64,000 nucleotides of DNA from Janthinobacterium sp. 64 (GTDB taxonomy: Bacteria; Pseudomonadota; Gammaproteobacteria; Burkholderiales; Burkholderiaceae_D): assembly GCF_002813325.1 (NCBI RefSeq), contig NZ_PHUG01000002.1, positions 1 through 64,000 of the forward strand, in the 5' to 3' direction. The notes below the pieces were generated by a model. That model made no database searches, was not told the DNA's origin, and worked only from the letters and a program-made list of their open reading frames with translations. Shown in pieces: positions 45,700 to 53,054 of the stretch (within the stretch, counting starts at the first letter, position 1; the number at the start of each line of letters is the position of its first letter). Made by a program: the position numbers and the translations under genes.

Positions 45700-47568
45700 A
45701 TGGCTAGAAAAAAAGCAAGTGATGGAGTCTTGGCGACGATCGAGCGACTGACAGGCAAGGTGCCGTGTCCTATGTCTTTACGTGGTGCGCTGAATAAGTA
45801 TTTGTATCAGGAGCAGTTGTTTGAAGGCGCAGACTCGGGAAGTAAGCACAGCCGCCCCAAGCAACTTGGACAGCTTTGTGGCCCTGACACTGACAATCTC
45901 GTACGTAACCTGCTGGACCTCGATGCGCTCTTCAACGGGGAGACAGCCACCGTAATAGGCGTTGTCACTGGTGCTATTGGTGCGAAAAAATTGAATGAAA
46001 GGCTGGACGATATCGAGCAAAGCATGCAACAACGACTCGAAATCTACCGCTACTGGCTGGACCGTATCTCGTCAGCACGCACCGTTCTAGCTGACCATCA
46101 GGTGAATTTGAAGGTGGACAGGCTGGATGAAAAGTTATCGGTTTCCAAAGATGATCGCACGCCGCCTATCGCACCCTTTGCGCTGCACGCGCTACGGGTC
46201 CAGGAAGCGAGTGAGGCGAAAGGGCGAACAGGGCTGCCAAGCGCAACTGAGTTTGTAGCACGGGCGGATGCCTATCTGGCGCTGGACGACTTGGCGAATG
46301 CGGATAGAAACGCCTGCTCGGCTATCAAGCAAGACCCAGCTTGCGCGCGAGGCTGGTTTATTCGTGTGGCGATCGCGCTCCGACGGCGTCAATCGGCGCT
46401 GCGTAACTCCCATCGGAAGCGAATGGAGGCGCAAGAATGTGCGGAACCGCTCTCGTCACATGAAAGGTGGGCCATGGAGCAGGCGGACGATTCAGCTTGC
46501 GATGCTTTGGTGCATCAGCAGGCTCTGGATGCGATACTGCCGCAAGCCATTTTGCACTGGCCGCAAAATGCAGGGCGACCTGACCATGTCGATTTATGGA
46601 AGCAGGTCCGCAACGTATTCGTCGAAAGAATGTTCGCGATTTGTGTTCACGATATCCAACGAGCAGGGACGCGGCAGCAGTGGGCGCACCTGAACGGACT
46701 GGAGCTAGAGTGGGAACTGGAGCACCGGAAGCATCCATATGGTTCAAGCATCGGGCTGACGGGGCGCTCGCCATTCACTGTGGCGGAAACTCAAGCCATC
46801 GCTAAATTGCTGGCCGTCTACGATGAGAAGCCTCTGCAGTTTTTTGATGCTATTGGGGAAAGCAGAATCGCCACGGAGTTCCGGTTATACCACCTCCGCT
46901 TCGCGCTGCGCATGGAAGGATGTGATGTTCACTGGGACAGACTGCGCGCTCACGTAGAGCGAAGTCCGGCAGCCTGGCAGGCCAATAACCTGATGCGGGA
47001 TCCTACTGTAGCCAAGTTATGGCAGGCGCATTACTGCCGTCGCAATCACCCCAATGCTCTGATGCAGTCTTACGCAGGGTGGCTAAGGGATACGCAAGCG
47101 CAAAGCAATGAAAGCCACCGTCACCTTGTCCTGCGGCAGTATGCGTATCTGTTTCACCATCAGTTCGCACGACGGCAGTTCAGTCTATGCGGTGAAGTGG
47201 CCGCCATTGCGCGCGCGCTTTTTGATGGCACGACAGGGCTGACCGGGTGGTTCGGGAGAGCGTCGCATCCTTACGACGATTCTATTAGCATGCCACTCCA
47301 TCAATTACGGTACTGGGATTATCTTGCTGCGGTCGCTGCCGTCGAGCAGCGCAGGCAGGGTGAGCCTCTATCAGCGCAAGCGCAGGCGATACTCGATGAC
47401 GAAGCCAGTTGGCGACAGGCTTTTTCAGAACAAGCCTTATGCTTTTGGACGGCATCGGAAGAGTACGAGGAAGGTGGTGGCGAGGACTGGCCCGAGCCGC
47501 CTTATGGAGTCGACCTCCTCGAACCGGACAGTTGGGCGAAAGAGGCCCAACCTGTGCCAGATAAGTGA
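45700..47568 (+). CDS. TPR-like helical protein (622 aa)
   Basis: From the ATG at 45700 (TGGAG upstream; a start at 45688 is also in frame). Composition is Trp/His/Arg-rich and helical throughout. A tetratricopeptide-like unit is visible near residue 190 (ATEFVARADAYLALDDLANA, then AIKQDPACARGWF). The N-terminal ~120 residues contain a Gly/Ala-rich hydrophobic stretch (VIGVVTGAIGAKKLNERLDD) typical of small membrane-inserting or pore-like helices in effector proteins. No catalytic motif seen and no known family. Confidence 0.6.
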   Translation: MARKKASDGVLATIERLTGKVPCPMSLRGALNKYLYQEQLFEGADSGSKHSRPKQLGQLCGPDTDNLVRNLLDLDALFNGETATVIGVVTGAIGAKKLNERLDDIEQSMQQRLEIYRYWLDRISSARTVLADHQVNLKVDRLDEKLSVSKDDRTPPIAPFALHALRVQEASEAKGRTGLPSATEFVARADAYLALDDLANADRNACSAIKQDPACARGWFIRVAIALRRRQSALRNSHRKRMEAQECAEPLSSHERWAMEQADDSACDALVHQQALDAILPQAILHWPQNAGRPDHVDLWKQVRNVFVERMFAICVHDIQRAGTRQQWAHLNGLELEWELEHRKHPYGSSIGLTGRSPFTVAETQAIAKLLAVYDEKPLQFFDAIGESRIATEFRLYHLRFALRMEGCDVHWDRLRAHVERSPAAWQANNLMRDPTVAKLWQAHYCRRNHPNALMQSYAGWLRDTQAQSNESHRHLVLRQYAYLFHHQFARRQFSLCGEVAAIARALFDGTTGLTGWFGRASHPYDDSISMPLHQLRYWDYLAAVAAVEQRRQGEPLSAQAQAILDDEASWRQAFSEQALCFWTASEEYEEGGGEDWPEPPYGVDLLEPDSWAKEAQPVPDK

Positions 47569-47963
47569 CGCGAGGCAGGGGCCCAGATCACTACCAATGA
47601 TTTGGCAGGGTTCGTGGGTCAACTCCCTCACGGCTAAACGCCTTGCGCGGTTGCTGCTGGGCTTTGGCGGGTCGCCGACTTTGACTTTGACTTTTCACGT
47701 TGCTCGTCCCGCTGCGCTATGGCCAGTCCAGGCGGACGAGCGTCGAGCCGTATGCCGACGCGCTGTTCGGAGCGCATTGCAGCGTATGGCTGAACAGGGC
47801 ATGTATGCTGGCACTGCGCCGGTGTCTTGGGGGAAATGATCCAGCGATTCGCGCAATGCTTGACGGTTTGATGTGGCGCAAGGTCGATACATGGAATCAA
47901 TTTTCTTCGATGCGCGTTATGTTTGATCCCTTGTCCATGACCGAGCCGGTAAATTTATCCCAA
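47569..47963. other. Intergenic with partial structured repeat (copy B, 47609-47703)
   Basis: The segment 47609-47703 matches the right third of the dispersed repeat (CGGCTAAACGCCTTGCG, then GTCGCCGACTTTGACTTT). The remainder is non-coding debris between convergent genes. Confidence 0.5.
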
Positions 47964-48653
47964 CTAGGTCGGATTCGGTTCATTTACTGAAGTCATTGGC
48001 AGGCAATCTGCGAAGGCGAGATACAGCTTTGTAACTTGATTCATACGCTGCTGCTCACCTGTGAGCACCGCCAAGATACGATAGGCAAGATGACTGTGAG
48101 CATTGGCAAACTTGAGTATCTTTTTCGCCAGTGGCAAAGGAAAACCTTCCTTTGTGCGGCTGAGCGGATGAATGCCGGTGTGCACGAACGAATTCAGCGC
48201 ATGGCGTGAGTATTGGTTGAACTCCATCAGTGGCTGTGTGAGTCCGGCGGGCCCAGTCTTTTGTACTGCTGCCAGCATATCAAGGTATCCTGGTAGTCCC
48301 TTGGCTGCTTGCTCAGCCTCACTTTCCAAAGGCACTGCCAGCTTTTCCACCTGGGGAGGTGTGGCCGCGAAAAGCAGCCATGCTGCCTTGAGAACCGCTT
48401 CGTTCTGCAGGCGCAATAGCGCAGCGCCAGTATTTGACGCTCCGACCTCAAATGCTTTCCTGAGCACCGATCCGTGTTCTATGGAGACCATGGCTGCAGT
48501 GGCTACGAGTTCCAATTTTGGGCTGCTATCAGCCAATCGTAGTTCCAGTTCAGGAAATTCTGCATGCAGTGCAAGTTCAAACTCTGCCGAGCGCTGCAAG
48601 AGGGTTTCGATATTAGGTGACATAGATGGCAGAATGAGGAGGTTCATGCGCAT
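47964..48653 (-). CDS. DUF6988-like helical protein
   Basis: A 229-aa all-helical protein. The central helix ALLRLQNEAVLKAAWLLFAA and the later YSRHALNSFVHTGIHPLSR match what I recall of the DUF6988 family, often found near mobile elements. The conserved Arg/His residues could suggest a HEPN-like fold, which I cannot show. MSPNIETL (ATG 48623) is an alternative start. It ends the island segment left of repeat copy C. Confidence 0.55.
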   Translation of the reverse strand: MRMNLLILPSMSPNIETLLQRSAEFELALHAEFPELELRLADSSPKLELVATAAMVSIEHGSVLRKAFEVGASNTGAALLRLQNEAVLKAAWLLFAATPPQVEKLAVPLESEAEQAAKGLPGYLDMLAAVQKTGPAGLTQPLMEFNQYSRHALNSFVHTGIHPLSRTKEGFPLPLAKKILKFANAHSHLAYRILAVLTGEQQRMNQVTKLYLAFADCLPMTSVNEPNPT

Positions 48654-48718
48654 AAAAGGGCGCTATGGAGTAGCTATCGTAACGCAAATTTATTCAATGT
48701 TGCCTTCCCTCCCCATTG

Positions 48719-49060
48719 ATCGCCACCAGCAGCTTAAACTCTCCTGATCCATAGTTCTAAAAAGATGATGAACTGATGGATCGGTATGGGGCCACCGGTG
48801 TTCTGCCAGGCTCCTGGTGCGCGATCTCATAGCTGCCTGATCCAACGACGAGATCGGGTCTGGCCTGTCTATCTCCCCTGCCCTGCAGATACTACTGCCG
48901 CGTTCAAGCAATAGTTGCTTGAGCTTCGGCCGGTTCATGCATGATTTCTTCCGAGGATAAACGCCTTGTGACGTTGTAGTTGAGGTCGCGAATCGTCGAC
49001 TTTGATTTGTCACGTCGCGTGCCCGCGGTTTGGTTCTGGCCGCCACGGCCGGTCCTGGTG
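48719..49060 (+). repeat. Dispersed structured repeat, copy C (reference copy)
   Basis: The best-preserved copy. Hairpin 1: GATCCAT (48746) pairs with ATGGATC (ending 48782). Hairpin 2: CGATCTC (48822) pairs with GAGATCG (ending 48856) around a 21-nt loop. Hairpin 3: GTTCAAGCAA-TAG-TTGCTTGAGC at 48902-48924. No ORF runs through it. The same three pairings occur in other copies. Confidence 0.7.
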
Positions 49061-49252
49061 GGGAGTGTTGGTCGGGGCGGATAGGGCGGGTCTGCTAAAT
49101 TTTAGGCGTCATAGTTCCCTTCCTAGAGATTCGCTCATCAGATCGGCCACGGGATAGACCATCGTCGCTACCTTTGCGTTCAGGTTGGAGTGTTTCGATG
49201 AACAATTGAATTGGTGGCAAGAGGTTAGTGCTGTTGTCCATTTTTCTGATGT
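49061..49252. other. Upstream region of the AbiE-like operon
   Basis: No gene seen. Contains the first TGTCCA half-site (49235-49240) of the operator array. Confidence 0.35.
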
Positions 49253-49271
49253 TGTCCACGTTACGTGGACA
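49253..49271. promoter_or_regulatory. Operator palindrome of the AbiE-like operon
   Basis: TGTCCACGT-T-ACGTGGACA, a perfect 9-bp inverted repeat around one base. Extra half-sites TGTCCA (49235-49240) and TGGACA (49284-49289) are spaced on either side. A possible -35 TTGACT (49272-49277) follows directly, so binding here would block transcription. This fits negative autoregulation by an AbiEi-type antitoxin, which binds inverted repeats in its promoter. Confidence 0.7.
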
Positions 49272-49363
49272 TTGACTATTTAATGGACAAGGTTCACAAT
49301 TTGATTGTGTTCAAGTATGTGGAAAAAACAACCTATACGGACAACCTAACGTTGGGCGAAGAT

Positions 49364-50395
49364 ATGTCACTGAAACAGTATGAATCACAATCATTGCACA
49401 AGCTTGTGGAAATTTTGCAGCGAACCGCAGGCCTAACCATACAGGTGCTGGAAGATACTACTGCACGTGACCATGACGGCTACCTGCGCATTCGAACCGA
49501 CGAAGGGCAGTGTTTTGATTTGCCTTACGAGGCCAAGGGGATTGTTGATCGCCGTGATCAGCTGTTGACTTTTAAGGCGTTGCAAAATGGGACTGTGCTG
49601 ATTACCCGGTCCATGAGTAGTGCAATGGCTGAGCAGTGCCGCGAACTCAATATCCAATTTATTGATCATGCCGGTAACTGTTTCTTACGCCAGTCTGGAC
49701 TCTACGTCTTCATTGTTGGGGTCAAAGACACTACGAAAGCAGAGCAAGTGGCTACTCGTGGACTAACGCCCGCTGCGCTGCGGGTTGTTTTTGCTATTTT
49801 GGCCCAACCCTCTATCCTGAATAGCAACGTGCGGCGAATTGCTGAGGTATCCCTCGTTTCCCATGGCGCGGCTGGAGCAGCTTTAATCGTACTTGAGGAG
49901 ATTGGGTTTTTCACCACAGCAGGAACGGGCCGTAGAGTACTGACTACGCCGGAACGATGGCTAGATGCCTGGACGGAAGGTTACTTAGGACGAATTCGCC
50001 CAAAACTTGAGAGACACAGGATGAGCTCCCCTGCCTCCTTGCCTGCAACTATTCAGCGAGTGAGCCCTCAGATACGTGAAGTAGCATTGGGAGGAGAGGC
50101 GGCGGCGGCATACCGTGATATGGGGCTGAAGCCTGGTACTCTCACGCTGTACATTGACCTCAATGAGCCGAACGTAATGCGTAACCTCGTGCAGGAGCTA
50201 AAGCTGCGTCGTGACCCCGAAGGAAAAATTGAAGTAGTCAACATGTTTTGGAATGCCAATGAGCTGCAAAGTTTCCCAACTGTACCCGACGCATTGATCT
50301 ATGCCGATCTAATCGGTACTGGAGAGGAGCGAACGATGGAAATTGCCACCTACCTAAGAAAGGAAATTTGCAAATATGTTGCAAGTGAAGCCTAA
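49364..50395 (+). CDS. abiEi: AbiEi-family type IV antitoxin
   Basis: A ~343-aa protein. The frame is open from 49265, but the operator and a putative promoter occupy 49253-49300, so I prefer the ATG at 49364 (MSLKQYES); ATG 49283 is an alternative. It carries a winged-HTH segment (TPAALRVVFAILAQPSILNS, then VRRIAEVSLVSHG) placed mid-protein and a C-terminal domain with VALGGEAAAAYRDMGLKP, as in AbiEi-like/COG4861 proteins. It overlaps the nucleotidyltransferase gene by 20 bp. In AbiE systems this component represses the operon and neutralises the toxin without stable binding. Confidence 0.75.
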   Translation: MSLKQYESQSLHKLVEILQRTAGLTIQVLEDTTARDHDGYLRIRTDEGQCFDLPYEAKGIVDRRDQLLTFKALQNGTVLITRSMSSAMAEQCRELNIQFIDHAGNCFLRQSGLYVFIVGVKDTTKAEQVATRGLTPAALRVVFAILAQPSILNSNVRRIAEVSLVSHGAAGAALIVLEEIGFFTTAGTGRRVLTTPERWLDAWTEGYLGRIRPKLERHRMSSPASLPATIQRVSPQIREVALGGEAAAAYRDMGLKPGTLTLYIDLNEPNVMRNLVQELKLRRDPEGKIEVVNMFWNANELQSFPTVPDALIYADLIGTGEERTMEIATYLRKEICKYVASEA

Positions 50396-51209
50396 TGTCC
50401 CGCTAACAGACGTTCTACTCAGGTTGATCGGCGCACTTGATCAGGTGGCAAAGCAATTAAAGATTTCTTACTTCGTGATAGGAGCGACTGCGCGAGACAT
50501 TTTAATGGAGCATGTATACGAGTTGGAAGCGGCGCGGGCAACAAGGGATGTTGATTTCGCCGTTGCAGTTTCTTCATGGGGCGAATTTGATCGTTTAAAG
50601 GCGCAACTGATCGCAACAGCCGGCTTTTTTCCAGGTGAGCATGCGCACCGTCTCACTTTCGGAGAGGGTATCGGTGCCTATCCCCTCGACCTAGTGCCGT
50701 TCGATGGCGTGGAGCAAGGCGGCGAAATAGCCTGGCCCCCAAAGGGTGAATTCGTGATGAATGTTTCCGGATACGTGGAGGCTTTTCATAGTGCACTTGA
50801 CGTTGAGATCGCACCTGGCTTTAAGACGAAGGTCGTATCCCTACCTGCCATGGCTATACTCAAGATACTAGCCTGGAGCGATCGCCCTGAGGGCGATAAG
50901 CACGCATCTGATGTTTTATTGATTCTTCGAAACTATCACCAAGCTGGTCAATTTGATCGACTTTACGCGGAATGTATGGACCTGCTCGAGGCCCATGTTT
51001 ATGACGTCGAACTATCCGGGGCTGCCCTACTTGGCCGGGATGCTCAACGTGACATCACTCAGGAAACAAGAGATCAAGTTATTGCTGTATTCGCAAACCA
51101 GAAGAACTTTGAGAAATTCAACTCTCAAATGATGAAATCACACACTGGTGACGTGGAGCGTACAACGCTTTTACTTAATGGTTTTCTCCAGGAACTGAAT
51201 CGCTATTAG
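50376..51209 (+). CDS. abiEii: AbiEii-like nucleotidyltransferase toxin
   Basis: A 277-aa protein with a polymerase-beta-type nucleotidyltransferase core: GATARD (residues 36-41) and ATRDVDFAV with metal-binding Asp58 and Asp60, plus a downstream GDKHASDVL (~172-180). AbiEii toxins add nucleotides to tRNA acceptor stems and stop growth. The start at 50376 lies inside the antitoxin gene, typical of a type IV toxin-antitoxin pair. All key residues seen are present. Confidence 0.8.
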   Translation: MLQVKPNVPLTDVLLRLIGALDQVAKQLKISYFVIGATARDILMEHVYELEAARATRDVDFAVAVSSWGEFDRLKAQLIATAGFFPGEHAHRLTFGEGIGAYPLDLVPFDGVEQGGEIAWPPKGEFVMNVSGYVEAFHSALDVEIAPGFKTKVVSLPAMAILKILAWSDRPEGDKHASDVLLILRNYHQAGQFDRLYAECMDLLEAHVYDVELSGAALLGRDAQRDITQETRDQVIAVFANQKNFEKFNSQMMKSHTGDVERTTLLLNGFLQELNRY

Positions 51210-51227
51210 TAGTGCAGACTTGAATCG

Positions 51228-51601
51228 TGAATCGCCACCAGTAGCTCAGACTCGTCTGATTCATAGTTCTTGCAAGATGAAAAACCAATTGATTGTGTCG
51301 GGGGGCCTGGGCGTCCTGCGAAGCACCTGGTTTGCGATCTCACAGCTGCCTGATCCAACGACGAGATCGGGTCTGGCCTGACTATCCCCCCTGCCCTGCA
51401 GAGGCTCCTGTCGCGCTCCATCACATACGGCTTGAGCTTCGGACGGTTTCTGTATGAGCTTTCCGTGACCAAGCACTTTGTGACTTTGTAGTTGAGTTTT
51501 TGCGGGGCGCGGCACATTCGATTCGAGTCTACTTTACATTATTTTTGCTCTGCAGCAATATATTTAGATTAGAGTGTCGCAGCCACCGATTGAGTCCGCA
51601 G
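51228..51601 (+). repeat. Dispersed structured repeat, copy D, ending in an IS30-type terminus
   Basis: Starts 18 bp after the toxin stop. Hairpin 2 (CGATCTC..GAGATCG) is intact; hairpin 1 is degraded (GATTCAT/ATTGATT) and hairpin 3 weakened. The unit continues past the common core and ends at 51574-51601 with GTGTCGCAGCCACCGATTGA, related to the IS30 right terminus. Confidence 0.6.
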
Positions 51602-51638
51602 CCGCAGCTGCCTTTCAAATTCATTTAACTTAGACCTG

Positions 51639-51992
51639 ATGGAAACTTTGAGCATAGTGGTGCTGGCATTAATTTTTTTGTCTTTACCTGTCACCATTGC
51701 ATGCGGAATTCTTGTCGCGCGGCTAAAAATAATTCGCACGGGGGGGCATGGAGCGGCAGGATGCGTTCTACTCTATATTGCGCAAGGCCTGGGGCTGCCG
51801 ATAGTCGTTGTTGCTCTGGTTTCTGCCTTTTTGATGCTCCTCTCCATTGGCGGTGGCCCTGCATGGATTTGGCCTATCTTTTTCTATGGTCTCGTCACCT
51901 ACTTTGCCATTGGTTGGGCCCTGGCGTGGATAGCTGTGGGATGTTGGTTTCTTGCGAAGCATTCTCTTGCTAGGATGAATCGCCACTCGTAG
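51639..51992 (+). CDS. Small polytopic membrane protein (117 aa)
   Basis: A 117-aa protein with three hydrophobic segments: residues ~4-26 (IVVLALIFLSLPVTIACGIL), ~41-70 and ~75-108. Little of it is outside the membrane. The last five codons (MNRHS) are formed by the beginning of the following repeat copy, so the repeat may have replaced the native end. Family unknown. It is the sole gene between repeat copies D and E. Confidence 0.55.
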   Translation: METLSIVVLALIFLSLPVTIACGILVARLKIIRTGGHGAAGCVLLYIAQGLGLPIVVVALVSAFLMLLSIGGGPAWIWPIFFYGLVTYFAIGWALAWIAVGCWFLAKHSLARMNRHS

Positions 51993-52346
51993 CTTAGAAT
52001 CTCCTGATCCATAGTTTTGAAAGATGGAAAACCGATGGATCCTATTAGGGACTTGGGTGTCCAGCCAGACACCAGGGCTGCGATCTCGTCGCTACCGTAT
52101 CCAACGACGAGATCGGGTCTGACGTACCAATCGCCCTGTCCTGCAGCGGCTACTACCGCGCTCAGGCAAAAGCCGCTTGAGCTTCGGTGGATTCCACCAT
52201 GAACACTTCCGTGGCTAAACCCCTTGCAACGTTAATCTCGGGTTCCACGGGGCACCGCGCAATCGATTCGAGTTATCTTTCGCATCATTTCTGTTCAGCA
52301 ACGATACATTTAAGTTAAAGTGTTGCGTTGATAGATTGAGTCCGCA
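51977..52346 (+). repeat. Dispersed structured repeat, copy E, ending in an IS30-type terminus
   Basis: Parallels copy D over its whole length. Hairpin 1 (GATCCAT/ATGGATC) and hairpin 2 (CGATCTC/GAGATCG) are intact, hairpin 3 partly (GCTCAGGC..GCTTGAGC). It ends at 52320-52346 with GTGTTGCGTTGATAGATTGA, matching the IS30 right terminus at 23 of 26 positions. Confidence 0.65.
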
Positions 52347-52428
52347 GCCACTAGCGATTATTGCGAATCAGAATGTTACCGCCGACGGCCGTTTAGCCGT
52401 AGTTGAACTTGGATGTTAGACGTTGGGT

Positions 52429-52779
52429 ATGACGAAAATTTACTTCTTGGCGAAAGATCAGATTCAACCGCTCGTCTCTGGCTATGGTGCAGGCCTAGCA
52501 AGCGACATGATCACTGTCGATGGTCTTCCGGTATGTTTCATGTATCGAGAAAGTCCTAGACACGACCACGATAGTGGATGGTGCTTCATGTCAGGGCAAG
52601 AAACTGATGAGTACGCAAACGACATCGAAAATCTCGCATATTACAATATGAATACGATCGTCAATTATGATCGTTCCATTATTCCTTTGCTAGACGCTCC
52701 GATCGGCTCGGCATTCGAACGAAATTCCGGTGATGAAGATTTCGTAGAAATTTTAGACTGGAATTCTACCGAAGACTGA
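52429..52779 (+). CDS. DUF2185-family (immunity-like) protein
   Basis: A 116-aa protein from the ATG at 52429. The central motif SGWCFMSGQETDEYANDIEN followed by YYNMNTIVNYDRSII and LLDAPIGSAFER matches DUF2185, a domain found in polymorphic-toxin immunity proteins. No cognate toxin gene is adjacent, so it may be an orphan immunity gene. No strong ribosome binding site. Confidence 0.7.
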   Translation: MTKIYFLAKDQIQPLVSGYGAGLASDMITVDGLPVCFMYRESPRHDHDSGWCFMSGQETDEYANDIENLAYYNMNTIVNYDRSIIPLLDAPIGSAFERNSGDEDFVEILDWNSTED

Positions 52780-52892
52780 ACGTATTCGGTGCAGAACGCC
52801 TTGCTGCGTAAAGCAATGTCGGATTTCCATCCTCTGGACTTCAGCTAGCGGCTATAACCGGACCTTCACTTACGACTATTTTTGAGCGATAA

Positions 52893-53000
52893 ATGACTGT
52901 AGATTTTGCGCCGCTGCTACCGCGTGACAAGCACGACACTGAAAGTGCCGCAGCTCTCATAGTTGAACCGTCTAGAGTCATTTCTCGTCATCTGTCCTGA
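52893..53000 (+). pseudogene. DUF5071 gene, N-terminal fragment
   Basis: A 35-codon frame reading MTVDFAPLLPRDKHDTESAA then ALIVEPSRVI before a stop. The LLPRDKHDT block is the conserved start of DUF5071 proteins, which are normally over 100 aa; the rest is missing. Probably a truncated cargo gene. Confidence 0.55.
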
Positions 53001-53054
53001 TCTTTACCAAGTGACTACGTACATTTTCACATTCACAATAGAGGATGAAAGTTC

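Noticed and set aside
50376..51209. Possibility that this nucleotidyltransferase is a CBASS cyclase
   Set aside because: It lies 14 kb from the conjugation operon, overlaps an AbiEi-type antitoxin and has the short RDVDF motif of AbiEii-like toxins, not the CD-NTase GS...D.D layout.
52380..52428. Possible integron attC-like end (ACTTGGATGTTAGACG) before the DUF2185 gene
   Set aside because: Only one half resembles an attC site. There is no matching complementary left half within 120 bp and no integron integrase nearby.
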